Shown here piece by piece: positions 24,061-32,765 of a stretch of 64,000 nt of DNA; the stretch's first letter is position 1; each line of letters begins with the position of its first letter. Origin of the DNA: VRUE01 sp963706605 (GTDB lineage: Bacteria > Actinomycetota > Thermoleophilia > Solirubrobacterales > 70-9); the NCBI GenBank assembly GCA_963706605.1, contig OY970165.1:186001-250000 (forward strand). Reading direction: 5' to 3'. A program made the position numbers and the translations under genes. The notes under the pieces were generated by a model. It saw only the letters and a list, made by a program, of their open reading frames with translations, was not told the origin of the DNA and made no database searches.

Positions 24061-24447
24061 ATGAACGATGAGAGTCTGATCAGCGGCTGGTGGGTATTCG
24101 CCGGCGTGCTGCTCCTGATCGCCGGTGTGCTGAACATCGTCTATGGCATCGCCGCGATCGGAGATTCAAAGTTCTTCACCGAAAACGCGACGTTCATCGT
24201 CAGCGGCCTTCACACCTGGGGATGGATCATCCTGATCCTCGGCGTGCTCGAGCTGGTGGCGGCGTTCTCGCTGTTCTCGGGCGGTGAATTCGGTCGCTGG
24301 TTCGGCATCTTCATCGCCTCGCTCAACGCGATCGGCGCCCTGATGTCGATTCCCGCCTATCCGTTCTGGTCGCTGGCGATCTTCGCCCTCTCGATCATCA
24401 TCGTCTACAAGCTGGCCGAGGGCCCCGAAGGCGCCCCGACCGTCTAG
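24061..24447 (+). CDS. Four-helix membrane protein (DUF7144-like)
   Basis: 128 residues with four helices. ISGWWVFAGVLLLIAGVLNIVYG opens the first, and WGWIILILGVLELVAAF the second. The W-x-x-G pattern and short loops match a family of actinobacterial membrane proteins of unknown role. An AAAGGG ribosome site precedes the ATG. Divergent from the protease; convergent with the RDD gene, which it overlaps by 4 nt. Confidence 0.72.
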   Translation: MNDESLISGWWVFAGVLLLIAGVLNIVYGIAAIGDSKFFTENATFIVSGLHTWGWIILILGVLELVAAFSLFSGGEFGRWFGIFIASLNAIGALMSIPAYPFWSLAIFALSIIIVYKLAEGPEGAPTV

Positions 24448-25520
24448 CGCAGCCCCGACACCTGCTGTGGCCGAAGGCCCCGGGCTTCCGGGGCCTTCGT
24501 CGTTCCGGGCTCCCCCGCGGCGACCGGCTCCTCCACGTCGAGGACCGACCAGGGTGCCGCCATCGGTGCGCGATCCTCATAGAGGACGTCGACCCCGGCG
24601 AGGCGATCCTGCCAGCCGCGACGGCGCTCGTCGGTGAGAATCCCGAGGAAGCCGAGCCCGAACGGGATCGCGGCGAGAAAGAGTCCGAACAGGCGCTTCA
24701 GCGATCGTCGAGGCGGCAGGCCACGGCCCTCCACCCCAAGCCTGACGCCGAAGAAGCGCATTCCGGGCGTCTGCGCCGCCAGTGACCAGAAGGCGACCAG
24801 GTAGAAGCCCCCCAGGGAGACCCAAGCGGCGCTGCCGAGCGCCAGAGCGAAGCCAGAGACACCGTTGTCGGTCCCCGAGAAGAAGGACCCGATCAGCGCC
24901 ACGATCGCGGCGAGGCCCGAGAACGTGAGGTTGACGATCAGCAGGTCGAGCCCCAGCGCGAGGCCCCTGGTGACGGCGCCGGCGCGCTCGGTCGGCTCGG
25001 AGCGCCTTTGCCGGAAGACGATGCGCCGCGCGATCCGCTCCACGATGCCGTCCGCGCGTCGCGTCGCGTTGCCGATCGTGTGGCCGATGTCCTCGATGAA
25101 ACCGACACTCTGGGCGCTGATGGCAGCGCGCAGCTCCGGTGCCTCGGCGATCCGCTCGACCAGCCGCTGCGCCTCGTCGCTGGCGAGCAGACGGCGCCAG
25201 ACCTCGTCGACCATCTCACTGTCGAGCGCCTCGACCAGCGCCCGCTTCACCGTCTCACTCTCGAGCGCGCCGTTCACGGCCTCCTCGACCAGCGGCCCCT
25301 GCAGCACCCGCACCAGCGCGCGCTCCACCGCCTCGCTTTCGACCGCGGCGACCATCGCCTCCTCGGCGGCGGACTGGACGGCGCGCTCCACCCCGGTCGC
25401 CTTGCCGACCGAGCGCGCTCCGCGCACACCGGCGCCGAGCAACCGCACCGAGAGCGGCAGCGGCCTCCCCGAGGGCCCCTCGCCCTGCGGGGGAGCCTGC
25501 GGATCGGGACCGTCAGCCAT
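24444..25520 (-). CDS. RDD family membrane protein with long helical N-terminal region
   Basis: 358 residues. Residues 1-165 are Ala/Glu/Arg-rich helices with a repeated E-S-E-(A/T/M)-V-(E/K/D)-(R/E) pattern (ESEAVERAL, ESETVKRAL, DSEMVDEVW), like an internal repeat. An RDD membrane domain follows from about 175: RGLALGLDLLIVN, then two more helices and TPGMRFFGVRL. It might be an accessory transporter or envelope protein. The 3' coding end carries a perfect hairpin (24473-24498). Confidence 0.8.
   Translation of the reverse strand: MADGPDPQAPPQGEGPSGRPLPLSVRLLGAGVRGARSVGKATGVERAVQSAAEEAMVAAVESEAVERALVRVLQGPLVEEAVNGALESETVKRALVEALDSEMVDEVWRRLLASDEAQRLVERIAEAPELRAAISAQSVGFIEDIGHTIGNATRRADGIVERIARRIVFRQRRSEPTERAGAVTRGLALGLDLLIVNLTFSGLAAIVALIGSFFSGTDNGVSGFALALGSAAWVSLGGFYLVAFWSLAAQTPGMRFFGVRLGVEGRGLPPRRSLKRLFGLFLAAIPFGLGFLGILTDERRRGWQDRLAGVDVLYEDRAPMAAPWSVLDVEEPVAAGEPGTTKAPEARGLRPQQVSGLR
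24473..24498. terminator. Bidirectional hairpin at convergent gene ends
   Basis: GAAGGCCCCGG (24473-24483) and CCGGGGCCTTC (24488-24498) form a perfect 11-bp stem with a GCTT loop, 26 nt after the stop of the DUF7144-like gene and inside the coding end of the RDD gene. No long T run, so a terminator role is likely but not certain. Confidence 0.6.
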
Positions 25521-25554
25521 CGAGCGCGAGTATACGTCGGCCCCACAGAGCAGC

Positions 25555-25601
25555 CAGCGTTCGCACTTATCCGCCTATAGCACGTATAAGTGCGAACGCT
25601 G
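25555..25601. repeat. Interspersed palindrome, GCGTTCGCA-arm type
   Basis: 16-nt arms CAGCGTTCGCACTTAT and ATAAGTGCGAACGCTG are perfectly complementary around a 15-nt loop with CCGCCTATA. It begins 9 nt after the stop of the NUDIX gene (minus strand), so it is placed as a transcription end. Same outer arms as 50154-50197. Confidence 0.8.
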
Positions 25602-25609
25602 CTGCGCGC

Positions 25610-26092
25610 CTACTGCGACTCGCCGCAGAGCGAGGCGAGCAGGCGATCGACGAACTCGGCCTGTGCCGCCAGGATCCTGCGCCGCGCCTCGGGCGGGGCG
25701 AACCACTCGGCCCGATCGACCTCGGGAAACTCGCGCTCGGCCCCGGAGCGCGGAGGCCACTCCATGGTGAAGGTGTACCCATCCAGCGCCGCCGGGTCGA
25801 AATCACCCTCGGTGGCCCAGGCGTGGACGACCTTGCCACCCTTCTGCCGCACCGAGCCCAGCTCGACGAGCACCTCCACAGCCGGCAGCGGCGCTGCGGC
25901 CGGCCCCAGCTCCTCCCCCATCTCGCGCAGGGCGCACTGGCGCAGGTCCTCCCCTTCCTCGGGTTCACCCTTTGGGATCGACCAGGCGCCGAGGTCCTTC
26001 TTCGCCCAGTACGGCCCGCCGGGGTGGACGAGCAGCACCTCGAGGTCCGCGTTCGGATTGCGGAAGAGAAGGATCCCGGCGCTTTCCTTCAC
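25610..26092 (-). CDS. NUDIX hydrolase
   Basis: 160 residues. The NUDIX box GEPEEGEDLRQCALREMGEELG (GX5EX7REUXEEXGU) is intact at about residues 42-63. WAKKDLGAWSIPKGE and the later PEVDRAEWF segment are typical of the diadenosine/DUF4743-like subgroup with WSIPKG. It probably hydrolyses a nucleoside diphosphate derivative. Overlaps nothing; 8 nt after it comes the hydrolase 26100. Confidence 0.88.
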   Translation of the reverse strand: MKESAGILLFRNPNADLEVLLVHPGGPYWAKKDLGAWSIPKGEPEEGEDLRQCALREMGEELGPAAAPLPAVEVLVELGSVRQKGGKVVHAWATEGDFDPAALDGYTFTMEWPPRSGAEREFPEVDRAEWFAPPEARRRILAAQAEFVDRLLASLCGESQ

Positions 26093-26099
26093 CGCCGCC

Positions 26100-27032
26100 T
26101 CAGGCCACGGCGCGCAGGCGACTCTTGGCGCGCTGGGCGATCACCGCCGCCCATTCGGAGTCATCGATGTGGGCGGGCGTCGTTTTGGCGAGGAAGTCAG
26201 CGAGGAAAGCGGCGAGACCGTCGGGGTCTTCGAGGTGCGGAAAGTGGGCGGCGCGCGGCAGCGTCTCGAAGCGACAGCGGGGGATCGCCTCCTCGGCGGC
26301 ACGACCGTGCGCCATCGGGATCGTCCGGTCGCGCTCGCCCCAGACGATCAGGGTCGGCATGTCACCGAGCAGATAGAGGCGGTCGCGGGCGCTCACCCGC
26401 TGACCGTGGACGTCGATCACCGCGCGCAACGTCTCCAGGAAGGCCCGTCGCGAGCCGGGCTCCTGCAGCGGCCGCAGCGCCCGCGCGACCGCTTCGAGGT
26501 AGACGCCCTTCGAGCTGCCACGGGCGCGCAGCTGTCCGCCGGCGCCGTCGATCGCGTCGACCAGGCGCCGCTGCGCAGCCACGCGCAGCAGCGAGGAGGC
26601 GCCCGGCAACGCCGCGCCGCGCAACAACGGGCTCACCTCGTGTCCGAGCCCGCCGCTGGAGATCAACACGAGTCGCTCGGTGCGCTGTGGGAACTGGTAG
26701 AAGAACTGCATCGCCACGCCACCGCCGAGCGAGTGGCCGACGATCGTCGCTCGCTCCACCCCGATCGTCGTCAGCAGGTCGCGGATGCCGGCCGCGTGGG
26801 CGCCAAGCGAGTAGTCACCCCGCGGCGAGGCCGAGTCGCCATGGCCGATCAGGTCGGGTGCCACCACCCGGTGAGAACCCGCCAGCCTCTTCGCAACCCC
26901 CTCCCAGTGGCGGGAGGAGTTGACCATGCCGTGGATCAGGACGACGGTCGGTCCGCTGCCGGCCACCCGGTAGACCGCGCGGTGTCCGTGCAGATCGACC
27001 TCGTGCGTCTCGAAGCAGCTCGCCGCTTCCAC
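26100..27032 (-). CDS. Alpha/beta hydrolase
   Basis: 310 residues. HGMVNSSRHW (oxyanion loop), GHSLGGGVA (nucleophile Ser about 119), ERDRTIP (Asp) and RAAHFPHLE (His) complete the triad. It is like the esterases/thioesterases with an N-terminal VDLHGHRAVYRV. Substrate unknown. Close downstream of the SRPBCC gene and upstream of NUDIX on the same strand. Confidence 0.85.
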   Translation of the reverse strand: MEAASCFETHEVDLHGHRAVYRVAGSGPTVVLIHGMVNSSRHWEGVAKRLAGSHRVVAPDLIGHGDSASPRGDYSLGAHAAGIRDLLTTIGVERATIVGHSLGGGVAMQFFYQFPQRTERLVLISSGGLGHEVSPLLRGAALPGASSLLRVAAQRRLVDAIDGAGGQLRARGSSKGVYLEAVARALRPLQEPGSRRAFLETLRAVIDVHGQRVSARDRLYLLGDMPTLIVWGERDRTIPMAHGRAAEEAIPRCRFETLPRAAHFPHLEDPDGLAAFLADFLAKTTPAHIDDSEWAAVIAQRAKSRLRAVA

Positions 27033-27064
27033 GCAGAGACCCTACCGCTGGACGCGGCCGCCGC

Positions 27065-27472
27065 CTACCGCGCGTCGGCGCCCGTCTCCGGGGTCTCCTT
27101 GACGGTGTCGATTCCACGCTCCATCAGCCCGTCGGTGACCGCGGCGAGATCGTTCGGCAGCAGGTCCGCGACCCAGACGAACCGCGTCGAGCCGTCCTCG
27201 GCGGGGAGCACCTGGGCGGCCCCGTTGTGGTGCGCGTAGGGGCCGTCGACAATCGACCAGACGAGCCTGCGAGCCTCCTCGTCGAGGTCCACGAGCCGCT
27301 CACGAGCTTCCGCCCCGTTGAAGAAGGTGACGATCCGATCCTCCCCCTCCAAGCGGGTATCGACCGCGAAGCCGGGCACGAGACGCTCGTGCAGCGCTCC
27401 CCAGTCGCGAAGCGCCGCCCAAACCTCATCGGGACCTGCGTCGATCGATCGTTCCTTGCGGATGGAAGCCAT
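27065..27472 (-). CDS. SRPBCC/polyketide cyclase-like protein
   Basis: 135 residues. The opening ASIRKERSIDAGPDEVWAALRDWG is the classical START-like/polyketide cyclase beginning, with a hydrophobic cavity fold. The ATG at 27472 has an AGAGGGG ribosome site. Likely binds a small lipophilic ligand. The 247 bases upstream (27473-27719) hold no convincing gene. Confidence 0.8.
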   Translation of the reverse strand: MASIRKERSIDAGPDEVWAALRDWGALHERLVPGFAVDTRLEGEDRIVTFFNGAEARERLVDLDEEARRLVWSIVDGPYAHHNGAAQVLPAEDGSTRFVWVADLLPNDLAAVTDGLMERGIDTVKETPETGADAR

Positions 27473-27719
27473 CTCAGAATCCCCTCTCGTTTGCCGACAT
27501 CGTGTTCTGGAGAGGATGGCGCGTGACCCGGCGCCCGGCTTGGACTGCTCGACCCCTCGGCCGTCTTCTTCGTCAACCCCGATCGGTCTCGCCCCCAGTT
27601 GGGGCGACCGGCGACGAGCCGCGCGCGGCGGATCCTGGTCGGTGAAGCTGACCAGAGCCACCTCTGCCGGGTGGTGCGCGCGGAGACCGGCTCGACCCCC
27701 TCCTCGTTGCGCGCCGCCC

Positions 27720-28100
27720 TCAGTCCTGCGGGTGCTGGGCGGCCCGCTCGCGCGCCTCGGCCTTCTGCTTGAGCGTCATCGCACCGGGATGGCCGTCGCC
27801 GGGCCATGGGGTGAGGACCAGCAGCAGGCGGGCATCGGAGCGTGCGGCAACCGTGCGTCGCTCGCCGGGGTCGAACTCGAAGAGGTGGCCGGCGCCCGCC
27901 GAGATGGCCTCCCCATCCGGCGTCGTTACGACAACCTCGCCGTCGACGACGACCACCCGCGCCCGCTCATGCACCTCGTGCTCCTGCAGCTCCTCCCCCG
28001 CCAGCAGGTGCAGCAGGATCGTCCGCGCATCCTCGCGAGAGGCGAGGATCTGCGGCTGGTGCGGCTCCGCTTCGACGGTCTTCAGGTCCCAACTCTGCAT
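27720..28100 (-). CDS. Cupin-domain protein
   Basis: 126 residues from the ATG at 28100, which has AAGGGG upstream. The sequence LLAGEELQEHEVHERARVVVVDGEV... ISAGAGHLFEFDPGERRTVAA carries the two cupin motifs with H-E-V-H and a G-x5-P-like segment. A metal-binding beta barrel of unknown substrate, often acting as a small regulator or dioxygenase-like protein. Confidence 0.75.
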   Translation of the reverse strand: MQSWDLKTVEAEPHQPQILASREDARTILLHLLAGEELQEHEVHERARVVVVDGEVVVTTPDGEAISAGAGHLFEFDPGERRTVAARSDARLLLVLTPWPGDGHPGAMTLKQKAEARERAAQHPQD

Positions 28101-28182
28101 CACCAACCCCCTTCAGCTCTGTGCATGTTTGTACCAGGTGAAGCCGGTTCGTGTGCGGGCCTCCCCATAGAGTCCTGGCGCC

Positions 28183-28950
28183 GTGAAGAGCTTCCGAACT
28201 TGGGACGGTCTCGAGATCACCTACCAGGAATGGGGTGAGGGGACCGGGTTGCCCCCGGTGGTGCTACACCACGGTTTCGTCGCCAGCGCCGACTCGAACT
28301 GGGTCGCGACCGGGGTGGTGGAGGCGCTGACCGCGGCGGGGCGCAGGGTCATAGGCCCCGATGCCAGGGGTCACGGCAACTCCGAGAAGCCGCATGACCC
28401 CGGCCGCTACGGAGAAGACCGCATGGCGCGTGATCTCACCGCCCTGCTCGACTCAGTCGGCGTCCAGCGGGTCGACCTGGTCGGCTACTCGATGGGCGCA
28501 GTCGTCTCGCTCCTCTTCGCCAGCGAGGAGGAGCGCGTGCGGCGATTGGTCATCGGCGGGGTCGGCTCGGGTGTGGTCGAGTGTGGCGGCGTCGACCGGC
28601 GCACCGTCTCCAACGACGCGATCATCGAAGCGCTCGAGACCGAGGATCCGGCGTCGATCAGCGATCCGGGAGCGCTGCCGTACCGGCAGCTGGCGGACGC
28701 CACCGGGGGTGACCGCCAGGCGCTCGCCGCCCACGCTCGCTCGATCCACCGGGGTGAAATCGCGTTGCAGCGGATCTCCGCTCCGACGCTCGTCCTCGCC
28801 GGAGACTCAGACCCGCTTGCGGTCAGGCCGGCGGTTCTCGCCGACGCGATCCCGGACGCCACCCTGCGGATCCTCGACGGCGACCACATCGGCGCGCTCG
28901 GGGACCCGCGCTTCAAGCGCTCCATCGTCGAGTTCCTCGCCGCTGAATGA
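28183..28950 (+). CDS. Alpha/beta hydrolase
   Basis: 255 residues from a GTG. LHHGFVASAD, PDARGHGNSEKP, GYSMGAV (nucleophile Ser about 102), GDSDPLA (Asp) and DGDHIGAL (His) define the triad; the size is typical of small esterases. It overlaps the TauE-type gene by ATGA, so it may be cotranslated with a membrane exporter. Confidence 0.85.
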   Translation: MKSFRTWDGLEITYQEWGEGTGLPPVVLHHGFVASADSNWVATGVVEALTAAGRRVIGPDARGHGNSEKPHDPGRYGEDRMARDLTALLDSVGVQRVDLVGYSMGAVVSLLFASEEERVRRLVIGGVGSGVVECGGVDRRTVSNDAIIEALETEDPASISDPGALPYRQLADATGGDRQALAAHARSIHRGEIALQRISAPTLVLAGDSDPLAVRPAVLADAIPDATLRILDGDHIGALGDPRFKRSIVEFLAAE

Positions 28951-29702
28951 GCGCCGGGGAGATCCTTGCGATCGCCCTCGCGGGGCTGGCGGCGGGCACG
29001 GTGAACACGGTGGTAGGCAGCGGCACGCTGATCACCTTCCCGGTGCTCCTGGCCTTCGGATACACCCCGGTTACGGCCAATGTCTCCAACACCATCGGCC
29101 TGGTCCCGGGCTCGGTCTCGGGGGCCGTGGGCTACCGACGCGAGCTTGTCGGCCAACGCCGGCGGGTGACCCGCCTCGGCGCGGCCTCGATGCTCGGAGG
29201 CGCGACCGGGGCCGTGCTGCTGCTGGTCCTGCCCGCTTCGGCGTTCAAGGCGATCGTGCCCGTCTTCATCGCGATCGCACTCGTCCTGGTCGTCCTGCAG
29301 CCACGGATCAACCGGCTGCTGGCAAAACGCAGGACCCACTCGGGGCACGAGGGCGGGATCCTGACCCCGCTCGCCGTCTACGCAACCGGGATATACGGCG
29401 GCTACTTCGGCGCTGCCCAGGGCATCCTGCTGCTGGGGATCCTCGGCGCCGCCCTACCCCAGGACCTGCACCGCACCAACGCCCTCAAGAACGTCCTCGC
29501 CGCCCTAGTCAACGGCGTCGCCGGGCTCTACTTCGCGCTGGTCGCGCACGTGGCCTGGGCGCCAGCGCTGATCATCGCCGGCACCTCGATCGTCGGTGGC
29601 CAACTCGGCGCCCACTACGGCCGCCGGCTGCCGCCCGAGGTGCTGCGCGGCCTCATCGTCGTGGTCGGCGCCACGGCGATCGTGCGCCTGCTGGTCGGCT
29701 GA
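28947..29702 (+). CDS. TauE/SafE family membrane permease
   Basis: 251 residues with about eight helices. NTVVGSGTLITFPVLLAFG and ATGIYGGYFGAAQGILLLG are the two repeat signatures of sulfite exporter TauE/SafE permeases. It probably exports a small anion such as a sulfonate-derived ion. Coupled to the hydrolase upstream by ATGA; a 100-nt spacer separates it from the Fic gene. Confidence 0.88.
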   Translation: MSAGEILAIALAGLAAGTVNTVVGSGTLITFPVLLAFGYTPVTANVSNTIGLVPGSVSGAVGYRRELVGQRRRVTRLGAASMLGGATGAVLLLVLPASAFKAIVPVFIAIALVLVVLQPRINRLLAKRRTHSGHEGGILTPLAVYATGIYGGYFGAAQGILLLGILGAALPQDLHRTNALKNVLAALVNGVAGLYFALVAHVAWAPALIIAGTSIVGGQLGAHYGRRLPPEVLRGLIVVVGATAIVRLLVG

Positions 29703-29766
29703 GCGCGTCGCGATCCACTCGCGCCGGGGGACCGGTCAGTCCGGCTTCGCCAGGTGGTAGTTTTAG

Positions 29767-29786
29767 ACGATTAAACGTTTAATCGT
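29767..29786. promoter_or_regulatory. 20-bp palindromic operator before the Fic gene
   Basis: ACGATTAAACGTTTAATCGT is a perfect palindrome (29767-29786), with a further CGTTTAA direct copy at its right side. It ends 15 nt before the Fic start codon and is strikingly AT-rich for this genome. The C-terminal winged helix of the Fic protein makes autoregulation plausible. Confidence 0.6.
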
Positions 29787-29800
29787 TTAAACTTCTGACC

Positions 29801-30898
29801 ATGATCTACGCAACGCCACCGATAAGCCCGGCCCTGCAAGAACAGCTCGATGAGCTGGCCAAGCTGCGGGCGGAACTGGGCAGTGAGGTCAAAACGCGCA
29901 GCCGCTGGATGGGCGGCCTTCGGCGCGAGGTCCGAGCCAGCTCGATCGAGAGCTCGACTTCGATTGAGGGCTTCAGCGTCTCGCCGGAGGAAGCGCTCGC
30001 ATTGGTCGACAACAGGGACGTCGCCGACCACAGCCAGGAGAATCGCCAGGCGGTCGCCTGCTACGCCCAGGCGATGGACCATGTGGGGACGATGGGGGTC
30101 GACCCTTCCTTTCGGTGGGTCGACAGAGTCATCCTCGACCTGCATTTTGACGCCTGCCGTTTCCAGCGCGACAAGGACCCCGGCCTTTGGCGCACCGGAC
30201 CGATCGGGGTCATCGCTCCTGACGGCTCGCTCGAGTACGAAGGTCCTGACGGCGAGCAGGTGGTGGCGCTGATGGACGAGATGGTCGACTGGCTGGCGAC
30301 CGGCGACCTCGAGGTCGATGTCGTCGTACGCGCGGCGATGGCCCACCTTCACGTCGTCTCGGTTCACCCGTTCCGCGACGGCAACGGCCGTATCTCTCGG
30401 ATCGTCCAGTCACTTGTCCTCGCCCGTGAGGGGCTCGCAGCGCCTGAGTTCTTCTCGATCGAGGAGTATCTCGGCGGCCACACCCAGGAGTACTACGCCG
30501 CATTGCGCGAGGCACAGGGGGGGCGCTACCGACCAGGCCGCGACGCGAGCGGATGGGTCTCCTTCTGTGTCGTTGCCCACCTCGCCCAGGCCCGACAGCG
30601 CCTGGCGCAGATCAAGGCGGCCGCCACTCGTTGGGCCTCCCTGGAAGAGCTGGTGGACGCCCGCAGCTGGCCGGATCGACTGGTGATCGCGCTCGAGCAG
30701 AGCCTCGTCAGCAGAACCGACCGGGGCAGATACGGAGAGGAGGCGGACGTGTCGCCGGCTACCGCGAGCGCCGACTTCAGGCGCCTGCTCGACGCCGGGC
30801 TCGTGGAGCAACGCGGACGCGGCAGAAACATCAGCTATCTGGCAAGCGACCTCCTGCGCGACGCGCTCAAAGGCCCGGGCGAGGCGGCTGAGTCATGA
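29801..30898 (+). CDS. Fic family protein with N-terminal inhibitory helix and C-terminal winged helix
   Basis: 365 residues. HPFRDGNGRISR (about residues 188-199) is the intact Fic core, so it can transfer AMP or a related group to target proteins. STSIEGF (about 51-57) in the N-terminal region fits the (S/T)xxxE(G/N) inhibitory helix of class II Fic proteins. The C-terminal 90 residues form a winged-helix (SPATASADFRRLLDAGLVEQ). A strong palindrome precedes the start. Followed by a 232-nt gap with no clear gene, then the 31131 gene. Confidence 0.9.
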   Translation: MIYATPPISPALQEQLDELAKLRAELGSEVKTRSRWMGGLRREVRASSIESSTSIEGFSVSPEEALALVDNRDVADHSQENRQAVACYAQAMDHVGTMGVDPSFRWVDRVILDLHFDACRFQRDKDPGLWRTGPIGVIAPDGSLEYEGPDGEQVVALMDEMVDWLATGDLEVDVVVRAAMAHLHVVSVHPFRDGNGRISRIVQSLVLAREGLAAPEFFSIEEYLGGHTQEYYAALREAQGGRYRPGRDASGWVSFCVVAHLAQARQRLAQIKAAATRWASLEELVDARSWPDRLVIALEQSLVSRTDRGRYGEEADVSPATASADFRRLLDAGLVEQRGRGRNISYLASDLLRDALKGPGEAAES

Positions 30899-31130
30899 GA
30901 GACCGGCCTTCCCAGCCGACATCAAGCGCAACGTGCACACGAAGCGCCATCACGACGGCAAGGTCGTCACGACGATCACATCCGTGGAGCTCGAGGACGC
31001 TTACTGCATGCGCAGCGACGAACAGGGTGTATGCGCCCGGGGGCACGGGCGGCAATGGCAAGCGCGCCCGCTGCCTTCGCCTCTCAAGGGCAGGTCGTCT
31101 CCACAGCGACCCCGAACGCCATTATGAGAG

Positions 31131-31739
31131 GTGATGATCGCGGAAGAGGAGATCCACCGAAAGGGTTTGGCAGTCATCGAGTGGGCCGAGGAAGAGCCTC
31201 TGGAGGAGCTTGCCGAAGACCTCGGCCTGGTAGTACGGGACCGTCGCGTTCTTGCCCCGCGGGCAGGCGGTGGCCGCCCCTCGCTTTCGGCCCGACATGG
31301 CCTGGAAGAATTTCCTTGGCACACGGACGGTGCCCAGCAGGTACGGACGCCACACTGGCTTCTGCTACGGAGCCTAGGAGAGGCAAAGACACCGACCCTC
31401 CTGCTGGATGGGACAACACTGGCGGCACGCAGCGGCCTCGGTGCGAAGCTGTCTGCGGCAAGTTGGCTGGTACTGGGCGCTCCGCCCTTCTATGCCCCGG
31501 TGATCTCGCCGAGCGGGGGAGTGTTGCGCTGGAACCCCGACCTGATGCGTCCGCGAGGTGGGCGCGGGTTGACAGCAGATGCCAACTGGCAGGCGCTCTT
31601 GGCGCGGGCGCAAGCCCAGCAGCACCGGTGGCGAGCAGGGGAGGTCCTTATCCTCGACAACCAGCGCTGGCTACACGCGCGCTCCGCAGTCGCAACAGAT
31701 GATCTAGATAGACGTTTGGAGAGGATTCAATGTGAGTGA
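31131..31739 (+). CDS. TauD/clavaminate synthase-like Fe/2-oxoglutarate dioxygenase, short
   Basis: 202 residues from GTG 31131 or ATG 31134. EFPWHTDGAQ supplies the H-x-D metal pair, and LILDNQRWLHARS the distal His, followed by an Arg-rich RRLERI that may bind 2-oxoglutarate. It is shorter than TauD (about 280). Family members hydroxylate free or carrier-bound substrates. Overlaps the next gene by 8 nt, so the two are coupled. Substrate unknown. Confidence 0.7.
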   Translation: MMIAEEEIHRKGLAVIEWAEEEPLEELAEDLGLVVRDRRVLAPRAGGGRPSLSARHGLEEFPWHTDGAQQVRTPHWLLLRSLGEAKTPTLLLDGTTLAARSGLGAKLSAASWLVLGAPPFYAPVISPSGGVLRWNPDLMRPRGGRGLTADANWQALLARAQAQQHRWRAGEVLILDNQRWLHARSAVATDDLDRRLERIQCE

Positions 31740-32721
31740 ACAGCCGGCCTGGGACTCCGACGCCCTGCGCACCAAGGCCTCGCTTTACTTCGAGCGGGCC
31801 TTTGCCGCCGAGAACGAGGAGGACGCGGAACTCTTTGCACTCTGGATGCACCTCGGCCTCGAGCTGCTTGAGCGCGCGGCAGTGGCAAAGGTGAATCCCG
31901 CTCTTCTCTCGCTTGCGGGTAAGCCGGCCAGCCTGCTTTATGGCCTCGGACTGGAACCGCAGGCCGACCCGCTTGGGCTGGTCTCAGCTCAAGCGGAGAC
32001 GGTAATTGGGCTATGCGAAAAATTCGTCCAAGGCTTCGGTAAAGGCGAGGCAGTGGTGTGTCACGAGGCAAGGCGACGCCGCAACGCCGAGCTCCACACC
32101 GCGGCCGCCGCGATGACCAACCTTGAATCAGGCTGGCTTGGGCGCGTCTTCGCTACCTGCAAAGTGCTGGCCGCTCATCTCGAAGTCGACCTCGCGCAGC
32201 TATTCGGCTCAGAAGAGGCAGAGCAGGCTGAGCGGCTGATCGCCAAGGACGCAGCATCGGTGCACAAGGAAGTGCGGGCGGCGATCAACGAAGCCGGAAA
32301 GGTCGCCGCGAAGCTCTCGGCACCAGCACGGGCTGAGCGCGAAAACGAAGCCAAAATGGAACTGCTCGATACCGGACACGGACCCCTGGGGGGAGGAGGC
32401 GGGCCACGGGTTCTCCGCGAGGTGCCCTGCCCTGGGTGCAGTACCAAGGTCGCGCTCCGCGGCGAAGTGGTGCGCTCCGGTACCCCCAGGGTTGACGAGG
32501 ATGGCCAACTCGTGCAGACCGACGTGGCGCTGCCGACCCAGCTTGAGTGCCCTGTCTGCGAGTTGCAACTGAGCGGCCTCGCTCAGTTGACCGATGCCGG
32601 CCTCGGCGATCCGGTACCGCTGCGCGACTACCCTGACCCGGTCGAGACCTTCGACGTCGACCTCGGTGATTACCACGACGACTTCCTGCAGTCGCTGGGG
32701 CAGGAGTACGAAGACGAATAG
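31732..32721 (+). CDS. Hypothetical protein with two C-terminal CxxC motifs
   Basis: 329 residues from GTG 31732. The N-terminal 200 residues are helical (ALWMHLGLELLERAAVAKVNPALL; HEARRRRNAELHTA), reminiscent of HEPN-like nucleotide-binding helices with an R-x-x-x-x-H pattern (RRNAELH), which is only suggestive. CPGC (about 237-240) and CPVC (about 276-279) should bind zinc. It is coupled to the dioxygenase-like gene. Confidence 0.6.
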   Translation: MSEQPAWDSDALRTKASLYFERAFAAENEEDAELFALWMHLGLELLERAAVAKVNPALLSLAGKPASLLYGLGLEPQADPLGLVSAQAETVIGLCEKFVQGFGKGEAVVCHEARRRRNAELHTAAAAMTNLESGWLGRVFATCKVLAAHLEVDLAQLFGSEEAEQAERLIAKDAASVHKEVRAAINEAGKVAAKLSAPARAERENEAKMELLDTGHGPLGGGGGPRVLREVPCPGCSTKVALRGEVVRSGTPRVDEDGQLVQTDVALPTQLECPVCELQLSGLAQLTDAGLGDPVPLRDYPDPVETFDVDLGDYHDDFLQSLGQEYEDE

Positions 32722-32765
32722 GACAGCGATGGCGAACGCCCTCGCTGCCGCGAAGCTCGACGACC

